A stretch of DNA of 64,000 bases from DASYAE01 sp036501535 (lineage in GTDB: Bacteria > Actinomycetota > Actinomycetes > Streptomycetales > Catenulisporaceae): contig DASYAE010000140.1 in assembly GCA_036501535.1 (NCBI GenBank), positions 1-64,000 on the forward strand, in the 5' to 3' direction. Below, piece after piece: positions 25,256 through 34,062 of this stretch. The translations under genes and the position numbers were made by a program. A model generated the notes under the pieces. That model did no database searches. It was not told the DNA's origin and was given only the letters and a program-made list of their open reading frames with translations. The stretch's first letter is position 1. Each line of letters opens with the position of its first letter.

Positions 25256-26269
25256 ATGATCGGTTTCGGGATAAACAGCAAGAAATTCATACTGGTGCTC
25301 GGACTGCTCACGCTGATCCTGTTCGTGCTCACGATCTGGCTCTGGCCGCGCCTGGCCGGGCGCACGAAGCGTGCCATGTCCGGCCGGATCGGCCTGCTCG
25401 CGGTCTGCCAGCTCGCCCTGGTCGCCACCGTGCTGGCCACCGGGAACGCCTACTTCGGGTTCTACACCTCCTGGAAGGACCTGCTCGGCCTCGGCTCCCA
25501 GTCCTACACGCTGACCAATAAAGGCGACGTGAACCCGGGCCAGAGCGCGGCGCAGCTCGCCTCCGTCGTCACCTCCGGGTACGGCGCGCAGGGCACCGTC
25601 GTCACGGCGAAGATGACCGGCTCGCGCAGCGGCATCGACGCCCAGCTGAGCATCTACCTGCCGCCGCAGTACAACGCGGCCGACTACGCGAAGCGGGACT
25701 TCCCCGCGGTGGTGGTCGACGCGGCCGGCGAGGGCGACCCGGGCCCGATCGTCGCCAAGCTGCTGGCGCAGGGGAATCCGGCCGCCGCGGTCGTGGTGGT
25801 GGTCAGCACTTCCGACAACAGTGCTGATCAAGGCTCGGGCATCTCCTGCTCCGACGTCCCCGGCGGCATGCAGGGCGACCTGTTCTGGGGCCAGGACCTG
25901 CGCACCGCGATCAACGCCCGGTACCGGGTCGGGCTCGGAGCCGACGACTGGGGGGCGGTGGCCGACGCGCAGAACGGCACCTGCCCGGTGACCTTCGCCC
26001 TCGAGGACGCCGACCGGTACTCGGCCGCCGCGGTCCTCGGGGCCTGGCAGCCGCCGTCCGCGTCCGGCTCGGACACCGACCCGGCCTGGTACCTCAAGAC
26101 CTTCCCGGCCCCGCCGAGCCGGCTGCTCTTCTCCGACCTCGGCCGCCCGGTCAGCCAGGTGCTGCCCGGAGTGCGCTCCCCGCTCCAGGTCACCACGGCG
26201 ACGGGCATGGACGTGCCCGCCGCGGTGACCTGGCTGACCCAGACCCTGGAAGGCGGCGCGGCGGCATGA
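25256..26269 (+). CDS. Membrane-anchored esterase-like protein without serine nucleophile
   Basis: This 337-residue protein has two N-terminal transmembrane helices (about residues 8-30 and 42-60) and an extracytoplasmic alpha/beta-hydrolase-like domain of the esterase D/antigen 85 type. The same blocks occur as in the next gene (NAYFGFYTSWKDLLGL, IYLPPQYNAADYAKRDFPAVVV, CSDVPGG). The nucleophile elbow reads WGAVADAQNGTCPV where the paralogue has GDSTGG, so the catalytic serine is missing. ATG 25256 is chosen because the transmembrane helix follows directly; a GTG at 25214 is in frame. The stop overlaps the next ATG. It is probably a non-catalytic or regulatory partner. Confidence 0.75.
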   Translation: MIGFGINSKKFILVLGLLTLILFVLTIWLWPRLAGRTKRAMSGRIGLLAVCQLALVATVLATGNAYFGFYTSWKDLLGLGSQSYTLTNKGDVNPGQSAAQLASVVTSGYGAQGTVVTAKMTGSRSGIDAQLSIYLPPQYNAADYAKRDFPAVVVDAAGEGDPGPIVAKLLAQGNPAAAVVVVVSTSDNSADQGSGISCSDVPGGMQGDLFWGQDLRTAINARYRVGLGADDWGAVADAQNGTCPVTFALEDADRYSAAAVLGAWQPPSASGSDTDPAWYLKTFPAPPSRLLFSDLGRPVSQVLPGVRSPLQVTTATGMDVPAAVTWLTQTLEGGAAA

Positions 26270-27390
26270 GCCTGACCGGGAACTTCGTGCTGGTCCTGCT
26301 GGCGCTGCTGACCATCGCCGCGGTCGCGGTGGTGGTGCGCTACTGGAGCCGGTTCGCCAATCGCGGCTTCAAGTCGCTGGCCGGGCGGGCCGGGGCGATA
26401 GCGGGCGTGCAGCTGATGCTGCTGCTGACCGTGTGCGCCGCGGCAAACGACTACTACGGGTTCTACAGCTCGTGGGGCCAGCTGGCCGGCCTGGCCTCCG
26501 GCGACCTCGGCGGCAGCGGGGCGGCCGCGCTCGGCAACGGTCAGACCAGCTCCACCGTCACCGTGCAGAGCACCGGCGGCCTGCAGATGCCGAACGGCAG
26601 CGACCCGCAGAAGGTCGGCGAGCTGCAGTACACCACCATCCACGGCCAGCGCACCGGCCTGTCGGCCACCGCGATCATCTATCTGCCGCCGCAGTACTTC
26701 CAGGCCGCGTACAAGGACACCGACTTCCCGGCCGCGATCGTGTCCACCGGCTACCCCGGCGACGTGACCAAGCTGGTCTCGCTGCTGCGCTACCCCTCCC
26801 GGCTGGCCACGGGGATCGCGCTCGGCACCGACAAGCCGATGGTCCTGGTGATGATGTCGCCGATGATCGTCGCCCCGCGGGACACCGAGTGCACCGACGT
26901 GCCCGGCGGCGGCCCGCAGGCGGAGAGCTTCTGGGCGGACGACGTGCCCAACGCGGTCGAGCACCAGTACCGGGTGACCGGCCAGGCCCGCGGCTGGGGC
27001 CTGATCGGCGACTCGACCGGCGGCTACTGCGCGCTCAAGGTCGCGATGATGAACTCGGACAAGTTCGGCGCCGCGGTCTCGCTGTCCGGGTACTTCGACG
27101 CCCTCGAGGACGGCACCACCGGCGACCTGTACGGCGGCAGCCAGTCCTACCGCAACGCCAATGACCTGATGTGGCGGATCGAGAACCTGCCCTCCCCGCC
27201 CATCTCGGTGCTCCTGACCACCAGCAAGTCCGGCGAGGACGACTACCACTCCACGCTGGACTTCGCCAAGGACGCCAAGGCGCCGATGAAGGTCTCGACC
27301 CTGATAAGGGCGGACGGCGGGCACAACTTCAGCACCTGGAACGCCGAGATCGCGCCCGCGATGCAGTGGTTGAGCAATCAGCTCGATTAG
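26266..27390 (+). CDS. Membrane-anchored esterase, antigen 85/esterase D-like
   Basis: This 374-residue paralogue of the upstream protein has the same two-helix anchor (about residues 6-60), YYGFYSSWGQLAGL and IYLPPQYFQAAYKDTDFPAAIV. Its alpha/beta-hydrolase triad looks intact, with nucleophile elbow LIGDSTGGYCAL, an acidic residue in SGEDDYH and histidine in GGHNFSTW. Proteins of this type transfer or hydrolyse acyl groups outside the membrane. Coupling to the preceding gene (ATGA) and to the glycan export genes suggests acylation or deacylation of an exported polymer, which is inference. Confidence 0.82.
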   Translation: MSLTGNFVLVLLALLTIAAVAVVVRYWSRFANRGFKSLAGRAGAIAGVQLMLLLTVCAAANDYYGFYSSWGQLAGLASGDLGGSGAAALGNGQTSSTVTVQSTGGLQMPNGSDPQKVGELQYTTIHGQRTGLSATAIIYLPPQYFQAAYKDTDFPAAIVSTGYPGDVTKLVSLLRYPSRLATGIALGTDKPMVLVMMSPMIVAPRDTECTDVPGGGPQAESFWADDVPNAVEHQYRVTGQARGWGLIGDSTGGYCALKVAMMNSDKFGAAVSLSGYFDALEDGTTGDLYGGSQSYRNANDLMWRIENLPSPPISVLLTTSKSGEDDYHSTLDFAKDAKAPMKVSTLIRADGGHNFSTWNAEIAPAMQWLSNQLD

Positions 27391-27497
27391 GGGTCCGACA
27401 CCCTGAGCCGGCCGTCGCTTCACGCATCCTGAATCCGGATTTCATCGATGGGCGCGTCGAAAAGCGCACTTCCGCATCCCAGACGGGCCGTCAGTTC

Positions 27498-27503
27498 TAA
27501 TAT
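27498..27503 (+). promoter_or_regulatory. -10 box TAATAT, leaderless start of RCK gene
   Basis: TAATAT, one base from the consensus TATAAT, lies eight bases before the GTG at 27512, with no ribosome site. Confidence 0.55.
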
Positions 27504-27511
27504 CGTCAGTT

Positions 27512-29245
27512 GTGACGACTCAGGACGAGTTCATCACCGACGACTCCCAGCTGCCGCTCGAGGGGCAACGGCGCGGCGGCTACTTCATCGTGTGCGGAAC
27601 CAGCGACCTGGCTTACCGGCTGGTGTGCGAGCTGCGCGACGCGCACCAGGCCGACGTCGTCGCGGTGGTCTCGGATCGATATACCGGCCAGGCGCAGCTG
27701 ATCGCGGAGAAGCTCGACGGCGAGTCCGTGCTCGAGGCCTCGCTCAACGGCCCGTCCGCGCTGCGCCCGGAGTGGATCAGGAAGGCCGCCGGCATAGCGC
27801 TGGTGGACGTGGACGACCAGACCAACATGCGCAACGCGCTGCGGGTCCGCGAGATCAACCCGGACGTGCGGATCGTCGCGCGTTTCTACAACCAGCGGCT
27901 CGGCAACCAGGTGCAGAAGCTGCTCGGCGACTGCGCCGCGCTGTCCAGCTCGGCCACCGCCGCGGACGCCTTCGTCAACGCGGCGCTGGACCGGCCGGCC
28001 TGGGTGCAGATCGGCGACCGGCGGGTGTGCGTGAAGATCGGCTCGCGGATCCAGCGGGAGGGCTTCCTCTGCGTCGTCGCGGACCGGGTGGACAAGCGGA
28101 ACCTGCCCGCGATGCGGCTGATGCCCTGGGAGCCGGACCCGTTCGCCTTCCCGGAGTCGACCTCCCGGCTGGCCGCGCTGGAGTTCCTGGATGGCGAGCC
28201 GCGGGTATCGGTCTCCCGGTTCGTCCGGCTGCGCTGGCGGCTGGTGGACGTCGGCCGGTTCTTCTCGGTCGGCCCGCTGCGGCTGGTGCTGGCCAGCAGC
28301 TTCGTCACGGTGCTGATCAGCTTCGCCATCATCTGGGCGCTGGACCGGCCGTTCGGCTGGGCGGTCTACCAGACCCTGCTCGACCTGGCCGGCGACGCGG
28401 TGCCGGACGTGTACAAGGCGCCCGCCACCGCCGGCACCGGCGGCGACTGGCAGCGCATAGCCCAGCTCGCGATCACCTTCGCCGGCATCCCGATGGTCGC
28501 GGTGCTCACCGCGGTGCTGGTGGAGAACCGGGGCCGGGAGAGCCGCGGCGCGCCGAAGAGCCCGAGCGCCGGCGTCAGCAACCACGTGGTCGTGGTCGGC
28601 CTCGGCAACGTCGGCATGCGCTGCGCGGCCCAGCTGGTCGAGTGGGGCGTCCCGGTGGTCGGCATCGAGCGCAACCCCAACGCCCGCGGCCTCGCGGAGG
28701 CGCGGGAGCTCGACATCCCGGTGGTGGTCGGCGAGGGCGGGCTGGACCAGCCGCTGCGCGAGGCCCGGGTACATCGCAGCAGGGCCCTGATGGCGATGAC
28801 CGGGGACGACGCGGAGAACCTGGAAACGGCGCTGGTGGCCCGGGAGATGAATCCCAAGGTGCGGCTGGTGCTGCGGACCAGGGAGGGCGACTTCGCCCGG
28901 CAGGTCTACCAGACCGTGGACAACGTGGCCTCCCGCTCGGCCACCTTCCTGGCCGCGCCCAAGTTCGCCGCCGCGCTGCTCGGGCGCGAGGTGCTCGGGG
29001 TGCTGTCGGTCTACCCCTCGCTGATCGTGATCGCGCAGTACACGGTGCGCCGGGACGGCGCGCTCGACGGGCGCCCGCTGGGCGAGGCGGAGGCGGACGG
29101 CGGCGTCCTCGTCGTGGCGCTGAAACCGGCGGGCGCGACCGGTTTCGCGTGGCTTCCGGACCGGGAGCACCGGCTGGTGCCCGGCGACACCTACGTCGTC
29201 GCGGCCAGCCGGGACGCCTTCCGCCGCCGGGCCAGGCAGCTGTGA
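27512..29245 (+). CDS. Two-RCK, two-transmembrane NAD-binding protein (potassium-channel-like)
   Basis: The 577 residues have the order RCK/TrkA-N-like domain (about 20-230), TM helix (about 262-285), loop, TM helix (about 325-345), then a second, canonical TrkA-N domain (about 360-480, VVVVGLGNVGMRCAAQLVE) with a TrkA-C-like end (about 500-570). The arrangement resembles RCK-gated potassium channels, but the loop between the helices (PFGWAVYQTLLDLAGDAVPD) has no TVGYG or similar selectivity filter. It may be an ion-conductance regulator or a diverged channel. It stands alone with a GTG start. Function is inferred only at the level of nucleotide-sensing membrane protein. Confidence 0.78.
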   Translation: MTTQDEFITDDSQLPLEGQRRGGYFIVCGTSDLAYRLVCELRDAHQADVVAVVSDRYTGQAQLIAEKLDGESVLEASLNGPSALRPEWIRKAAGIALVDVDDQTNMRNALRVREINPDVRIVARFYNQRLGNQVQKLLGDCAALSSSATAADAFVNAALDRPAWVQIGDRRVCVKIGSRIQREGFLCVVADRVDKRNLPAMRLMPWEPDPFAFPESTSRLAALEFLDGEPRVSVSRFVRLRWRLVDVGRFFSVGPLRLVLASSFVTVLISFAIIWALDRPFGWAVYQTLLDLAGDAVPDVYKAPATAGTGGDWQRIAQLAITFAGIPMVAVLTAVLVENRGRESRGAPKSPSAGVSNHVVVVGLGNVGMRCAAQLVEWGVPVVGIERNPNARGLAEARELDIPVVVGEGGLDQPLREARVHRSRALMAMTGDDAENLETALVAREMNPKVRLVLRTREGDFARQVYQTVDNVASRSATFLAAPKFAAALLGREVLGVLSVYPSLIVIAQYTVRRDGALDGRPLGEAEADGGVLVVALKPAGATGFAWLPDREHRLVPGDTYVVAASRDAFRRRARQL

Positions 29246-29591
29246 GCGGGGACTGAAAACCGACGCGTCCGAAACCGGACAAAGGGGGTCGGGTATCGCC
29301 TAGCACCCGGATCGTTGCGTAGGATGGCCGAGCCGCCGGCATCGCCGCGGATTGTCGGCATGGCCGCTTGGGCCGCGCCGCGGTCCCGGACTCGGCCACT
29401 GCGGCGATGGCAAGCGTCCGGCCACGTGAGCAATACGTCATTGGCATCGGGCGCGAGTCGCAGTAGGCAGTACACAGCAAGCAGTATCAGGCGGCATCAG
29501 ACAGCAGCATCATTCGGTTCTGGCAGGACTCATCGTCAATCGCCACCGTGGGGCGTCGCACGGCCCCGAGGGGTAGCGCGCAGGAGGAACA
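29246..29591. other. 346-bp intergenic region before secY
   Basis: I found no gene here. A TANNNT hexamer (TAGGAT, 29320-29325) is a weak promoter candidate for secY. The stretch 29455-29515 is unusually rich in CAGCA/CAGTA triplets for this genome. The AGGAGG ribosome site for secY lies at its end. Upstream ribosomal genes such as rplO are absent. Confidence 0.6.
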
Positions 29592-30926
29592 GTGCTATTT
29601 GGCTTCGTCCGGGCATTCCGGACACCGGACCTGCGCAAGAAGCTCGTTTTCACGCTGGTCATCATGGCCGTCTTCAGGCTCGGCGCGTACATTCCAGCGC
29701 CCGGCGTGAACCACTCGGCGGTGGCCGCGTGCCTCGGCGGCACGAGCAACAACAGCGCCCTCGGCCTGATCAACCTTTTCTCCGGCAACGCGCTGCTCCA
29801 GCTCTCGGTCTTCGCGCTCGGCATCATGCCGTACATCACCGCGTCGATCATCCTGCAGCTGCTGACGGTGGTCATCCCGCGCCTCGACACCCTCAAGAAG
29901 GAGGGCCAGGCCGGGCAGGCGAAGATCACCCAGTACACCCGGTACCTGACCATCGGCCTGGCGATCCTGCAGTCCACCGGTCTGATCGCGACCGCGCAGA
30001 GCAACAACGGCGAGTTCCTCTACGGCCAGGCCTGCCCGACCTCGGTGGTCTACCCCTCGGTCGGCGTGATCGGCCAGGCCGTCATGGTCCTGACGATGGT
30101 GGCCGGCACCGCGATCATCATGTGGCTCGGCGAGCTGATCACCGACCGCGGCATCGGCAACGGCATGTCGCTGCTGATGTTCACCTCGATCGCGGCCAGC
30201 TTCCCCGGCTCGCTGTGGTCGATCAAGGAGGGCTCCACCCTCGGCGGCGGCTGGATCGTGTTCATCGGCGTGATCCTGATCGGCATGGTGCTGGTCGGCG
30301 CGGTCGTCTTCATCGAGCAGGGCCAGCGGCGCATCCCGGTGCAGTACGCCAAGCGGATGGTCGGCCGGCGCATGTACGGCGGGTCGTCCACCTACATCCC
30401 GATGAAGGTCAACCAGTCCGGCGTCATCCCGATCATCTTCGCCTCGTCGCTGCTGCAGCTGCCGGTCCTGGTGGCGCAGTTCGCCGACCCGCAGGGGACG
30501 CACGGCTGGTCCAACTGGATCCGGCAGAACCTGGGGCTGACCGCCAACGGCTACTCGATGTACTACTCGCTGGCCTACTTCCTGCTGATCCTGTTCTTCG
30601 CCTTCTTCTACGTGGCGATCACGTTCAACCCGGACGAGGTCGCGGACAACATGAAGAAGTACGGCGGCTTCATCCCGGGCACCCGGGCCGGCAAGCCGAC
30701 GGCGGACTACCTGCACTTCATCCTGAACCGCATCACCTGGCCCGGCTCGATGTACCTCGCCATCATCGCCATCATCCCGATGGTCGCGCTGGCCGAGTTC
30801 CACACCGGCTCGAAGTTCCCGTTCGGCGGCACGTCGATCCTGATCATCGTGGGTGTCGGCCTGGAGACCGTCAAGCAGATCGAGAGCCAGCTGCAGCAGC
30901 ACAACTACGAAGGGTTCCTCCGGTAG
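29592..30926 (+). CDS. secY: Protein translocase subunit SecY
   Basis: This is the central pore subunit of the Sec translocon. The 444 residues have ten transmembrane segments and SecY signatures, including FRTPDLRKKLVFTLVIMAVFRLGAYIPAPGVN at the start and GIMPYITASIILQLLTVVIPRL. The cytoplasmic RRIPVQYAKRMVG and GQNPDEVADNMKKYGGFIPG-like (here FNPDEVADNMKKYGGFIPG) loops are present. AGGAGG is four bases before the GTG. adk begins at the base after the stop. In most actinobacteria rplO precedes secY; here an RCK gene does. Confidence 0.97.
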   Translation: MLFGFVRAFRTPDLRKKLVFTLVIMAVFRLGAYIPAPGVNHSAVAACLGGTSNNSALGLINLFSGNALLQLSVFALGIMPYITASIILQLLTVVIPRLDTLKKEGQAGQAKITQYTRYLTIGLAILQSTGLIATAQSNNGEFLYGQACPTSVVYPSVGVIGQAVMVLTMVAGTAIIMWLGELITDRGIGNGMSLLMFTSIAASFPGSLWSIKEGSTLGGGWIVFIGVILIGMVLVGAVVFIEQGQRRIPVQYAKRMVGRRMYGGSSTYIPMKVNQSGVIPIIFASSLLQLPVLVAQFADPQGTHGWSNWIRQNLGLTANGYSMYYSLAYFLLILFFAFFYVAITFNPDEVADNMKKYGGFIPGTRAGKPTADYLHFILNRITWPGSMYLAIIAIIPMVALAEFHTGSKFPFGGTSILIIVGVGLETVKQIESQLQQHNYEGFLR

Positions 30927-31577
30927 ATGCGTATCGTGCTCGTAGGCCCGCCCGGCGCGGGTAAAGGCACCCAGGCCAAGATCATCGCCGAGCGGCTCTC
31001 GATCCCCGCGATCTCCACCGGAGCCATCTTCCGCGCCAACGTCGGCTCGAAGACCGCGCTCGGCCTGCAGGCCAAGCGCTTCATGGACGCCGGCGATCTG
31101 GTGCCGGACGAGGTCACCATCGCCATGGTGCGCGACCGGCTGGCCGAGCAGGACACCGGCGAGGGCTTCCTGCTGGACGGGTTCCCGCGCAACGTGGCGC
31201 AGGCCGAGGAGCTGGAGGCGATCCTGGCCGGGTTCGGCACCAAGCTCGACGTGGTGGTGGAGCTGGTGGTCGACACCGAAGAGGTGGTCAAGCGGATCGC
31301 CGGGCGCCGGCTGTGCCGCAACAACGACACGCACATCTTCCACGTCGAGTTCAACCCGCCGGCGGTGCCGGGCGTGTGCGACATCTGCGGCGGCGAGCTC
31401 TACCAGCGCGACGACGACGAGGAGGACGTCGTGCGGGGCCGGCTCGAGGTCTACACCCGGGAGACCGCCCCGATCGTCGGTTACTACACCGAGCACGGCC
31501 TGCTCAAGAGCGTCGACGCGCAGGGCCCGATGGACGAGGTGACCGGCCGCATCCTCGCGGCGCTGGCCGACCGCTGA
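30927..31577 (+). CDS. adk: Adenylate kinase, long-lid form
   Basis: The enzyme converts ATP and AMP to two ADP. The 216 residues include the P-loop GPPGAGKGTQ (7-16), the AMP site AISTGAIFRANV and DGFPRNVAQAE. A long lid carries C130, H136/H139, C151 and C154, which could bind zinc, in RLCRNNDTHIFHVEF...GVCDICGGELYQRDDD. The start abuts the secY stop, so it is translationally coupled. Ordinary for the locus. Confidence 0.96.
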   Translation: MRIVLVGPPGAGKGTQAKIIAERLSIPAISTGAIFRANVGSKTALGLQAKRFMDAGDLVPDEVTIAMVRDRLAEQDTGEGFLLDGFPRNVAQAEELEAILAGFGTKLDVVVELVVDTEEVVKRIAGRRLCRNNDTHIFHVEFNPPAVPGVCDICGGELYQRDDDEEDVVRGRLEVYTRETAPIVGYYTEHGLLKSVDAQGPMDEVTGRILAALADR

Positions 31578-31693
31578 GGTCGGCGCCGCAGGGGAGGGGC
31601 CGGACGGGCCGAGGCCTCAGGTGGGCCGAGGCCGGATAGGCACAGCATGGCGCGCGGCGGTGGCAGGGGGTGTCGTGACGGAGAATGGTCGAC

Positions 31694-32512
31694 ATGCTGG
31701 AACTGAAGACCGAGGAGCAGTTCGCGCTGATGCGCGAGGCCGGCCTGGTCGTCGCGCGCACGCTTGAACTGCTGCGCGGCGAGGTGAAGGACGGCGTCAC
31801 CACCAAGCGGCTGGACGAGCTGGCCGAGGAGTCGATCCGCTCGCAGGGCGCGGTCCCCTCGTTCAAGGGCTACAGCATCGGGCCCGACGTGCCGCCCTTC
31901 CCGGGCGTGATCTGCGCCTCGGTCAACCAGCAGATCGTGCACGGCATCCCCGGGCCGACGGCGGTCCGGGACGGCGACGTGGTCTCCATCGACTGCGGCG
32001 CGATCTTCGAGGGCTGGCACGGCGACGCGGCGATCACGGTGGGCTGCGGCGAGGTCTCCGCCGAGGCGGCGGAGCTGATGCGGGTCACCGAGGAGTCGAT
32101 GTGGCGCGGCATCGCCGCGGTGCGCGGCGGCGAGCGGGTCAACACGGTCGGCCGCGCGGTCCAGGCCTTCGTGCGGGCCCAGAACCGCAGCTACGGCATC
32201 GTCGAGGGCTACGGCGGCCACGGCATCGGCTCGCACATGCACATGGAGCCGATGGTCTACAACTACCGGACGGTCGACCGCGGCCCGAAGCTCCGGGTCG
32301 GCATGGCCATCGCGATCGAGCCGATGCTGACCCTCGGCCGGCGGCAGACCCGCGAGCTCGACGACGGCTGGACCGTGGAGACCGAGGACGGCTCGATCGC
32401 CGCGCATTTCGAGCACACCGTCGCGATCACCGAGCAGGGCCTGTGGGTGACGACCGCTCAGGATGGCGGCCACGCGGCACTGGAGCGGTTCGACATCGCC
32501 GCCCACCCGTAG
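31694..32512 (+). CDS. map: Type I methionine aminopeptidase
   Basis: It removes the initiator methionine from nascent proteins. The 272 residues contain the dinuclear-metal ligands in family order: Asp in VSIDCGAIFEGWHGDAAITV (two aspartates), His in GYGGHGIGSHMHMEP, Glu in AIEPML and Glu in FEHTVAITEQG. ATG 31694 (MLELKTEEQF) is preferred over ATG 31685, because GGAG lies 10 bases before it but only 1 base before the other. It follows adk by 116 bp. Confidence 0.94.
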   Translation: MLELKTEEQFALMREAGLVVARTLELLRGEVKDGVTTKRLDELAEESIRSQGAVPSFKGYSIGPDVPPFPGVICASVNQQIVHGIPGPTAVRDGDVVSIDCGAIFEGWHGDAAITVGCGEVSAEAAELMRVTEESMWRGIAAVRGGERVNTVGRAVQAFVRAQNRSYGIVEGYGGHGIGSHMHMEPMVYNYRTVDRGPKLRVGMAIAIEPMLTLGRRQTRELDDGWTVETEDGSIAAHFEHTVAITEQGLWVTTAQDGGHAALERFDIAAHP

Positions 32513-32524
32513 GCCCTAGCCGCG

Positions 32525-32788
32525 TTACCAGCACCACCAGCAGTCGCCGCGTGACGTGCGGATGCGCGTTTCTCCAGGCCGGTTGACCGGCGGCAGCCAC
32601 TGGCGCCCTCCGCGGCCGCAGCGCGAGGCCAGGATCAGCGCGGCGGCGATCGCCAGGCCATCGGCCGCCGAGTCGCGGCCGCGCTCCTGCTTCTTCTCCT
32701 TCTGCTCCCCGCGCTCTTCGTCCTTGCCGTGCTCCTCTTTCTGGTCTGTGCCGTCCTGCTCGTCGTCGACCTTGACGTCGTCGGCCAT
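32525..32788 (-). CDS. Small charged protein ending in GDCWWCW
   Basis: This unrecognised 87-residue protein starts at ATG 32788 behind GAGGAAGGG at ideal spacing. Residues about 1-45 are almost all Asp, Glu, Lys, Gln and Arg. They are followed by a short hydrophobic stretch (ADGLAIAAALILASRCG), QWLPPVNRPGETRIRTSRG and the end GDCWWCW. The Trp/Cys-rich end and the clear ribosome site argue for a real gene, although it is antisense to nothing known and lies convergent to map. It could be a small membrane-associated or metal-binding protein. Function unknown. Confidence 0.65.
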   Translation of the reverse strand: MADDVKVDDEQDGTDQKEEHGKDEERGEQKEKKQERGRDSAADGLAIAAALILASRCGRGGRQWLPPVNRPGETRIRTSRGDCWWCW

Positions 32789-32983
32789 GCCACGCCCTTC
32801 CTCGAGCCCTGCGTTCGATACAAGCGTCCCCGCTGTTCCCGATCTGCGCCAGCCCTTTGCGTGCCGTCGGACCACTGTCTTAAGCGGCCGCCGCAGACCC
32901 GTTCGAAGACCGCCCCGACCCGTTTGGCGCCCGCGTATCGCGCGCGCAGGTGTCTTCCGCGGCGAATAGGGAAGTGTGTACCC

Positions 32984-33940
32984 GTGGTCAGCGTGATTTT
33001 CGCGCTGCTGACCGCGCTGAGCAACGCCACGGCGTCGGTGCTGCAGCGGCGGGCGGCGGCCGAGGCGCCGGAGGGTCGGGCCTTCCGGCTCTCCCTGCTG
33101 ACGTACCTGATGAGCCGGAAGGTCTGGCTCGCCGGGATCGCGATGACCATCCTGGCCGCGGTCTGCCAGGCCACCGCGCTGGCCACCGGCCCGATAGCGC
33201 TGGTGCAGCCGCTGTTCATCGCCGAGCTCCCGCTGGCGCTGCTGATCGGCGGCCTGGTCATGCAGCGCCGGCTGCCGCGCCGGATCTGGGCCTCGGTCGG
33301 GGCGGTGGCCGGAGGACTGGCCGCGGTGCTGATCTGCGCCTCCCCGTCGGGCGGCACCGACCGGGCGCCGGGCGCGCTGTGGACCCTGGCCCTGATCGCG
33401 ACCGGCGGCTTCGAGGTGCTGCTGATCTCCGCGGCGCTGCGCACCCGGGGCCAGGGCCGCGCGGCCCTGCTCGGCCTGGCCGCCGCGTGCGGCTACGCGC
33501 TGACCGCCGCGCTGATGAAGCAGGCGATGTCCGCGCTCGGCGAGGGCGCCGCGACGTTCTTCTCCACCTGGCAGCTCTACGCGACCGCGGCGGCCGGCGT
33601 CGGCTCGCTCTTCCTGCTGCAGAACGCGCTGCAGGCCGGCACGCTGGTCGCCTCGCAACCGATGCTGACCCTCGGCGACGCGCTGATCAGCACCTGCTTC
33701 GGGGTGCTGCTGTTCGGCGAGACGATCCGGCTCGGCTGGTGGCTGGTGCCGGAGATCCTGGGCCTCGCCGTGATCGCGTACGGATATGTGGAGCTATCGT
33801 CGTCGCCACTCATGTCCGCGACCGTCTCTGCCGCGCATCCCGAGGGGGACGGCGAGGGGAAGGACCCCGGGAAGAATTCGTCGGAGCGCAACGGCGACGC
33901 GGATCCGATCGACGAGACCGCGGGCGTCCCCGGCAAGTGA
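32984..33940 (+). CDS. DMT/EamA-type membrane permease
   Basis: This 318-residue protein has nine to ten hydrophobic helices in the drug/metabolite transporter arrangement, starting VVSVIFALLTALSNATASVLQRRAA. Two repeated halves (about residues 1-140 and 150-275) can be seen, and a 45-residue charged tail (GDGEGKDPGKNSSERNGD) sits in the cytoplasm. GTG 32984 is selected because AGGGAAG lies nine bases upstream; the frame stays open further upstream but reads as low-quality sequence. It lies between map and infA, where such a gene is not usual. Confidence 0.82.
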   Translation: MVSVIFALLTALSNATASVLQRRAAAEAPEGRAFRLSLLTYLMSRKVWLAGIAMTILAAVCQATALATGPIALVQPLFIAELPLALLIGGLVMQRRLPRRIWASVGAVAGGLAAVLICASPSGGTDRAPGALWTLALIATGGFEVLLISAALRTRGQGRAALLGLAAACGYALTAALMKQAMSALGEGAATFFSTWQLYATAAAGVGSLFLLQNALQAGTLVASQPMLTLGDALISTCFGVLLFGETIRLGWWLVPEILGLAVIAYGYVELSSSPLMSATVSAAHPEGDGEGKDPGKNSSERNGDADPIDETAGVPGK

Positions 33941-34050
33941 GCCGGGCTCCCGCGACCTGCAGTACTTCGTGTCAGCCCTACCTCCCCGGATGACTGACGT
34001 CATGTCGGATTGGTGACGCACCGGCACTGCCGGACGCTTCCCGTGCGCGG

Positions 34051-34056
34051 TACACT
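34051..34056 (+). promoter_or_regulatory. -10 box TACACT, leaderless start of the DUF1707 gene
   Basis: TACACT is followed by six bases and then the ATG at 34063, with no Shine-Dalgarno sequence. Confidence 0.5.
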
Positions 34057-34062
34057 CGCGAT

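Noticed and set aside
32525..33658. Long minus-strand frame upstream of the small CWWCW gene
   Set aside because: Only the last 87 codons follow a ribosome site; the rest is antisense to the DMT gene.
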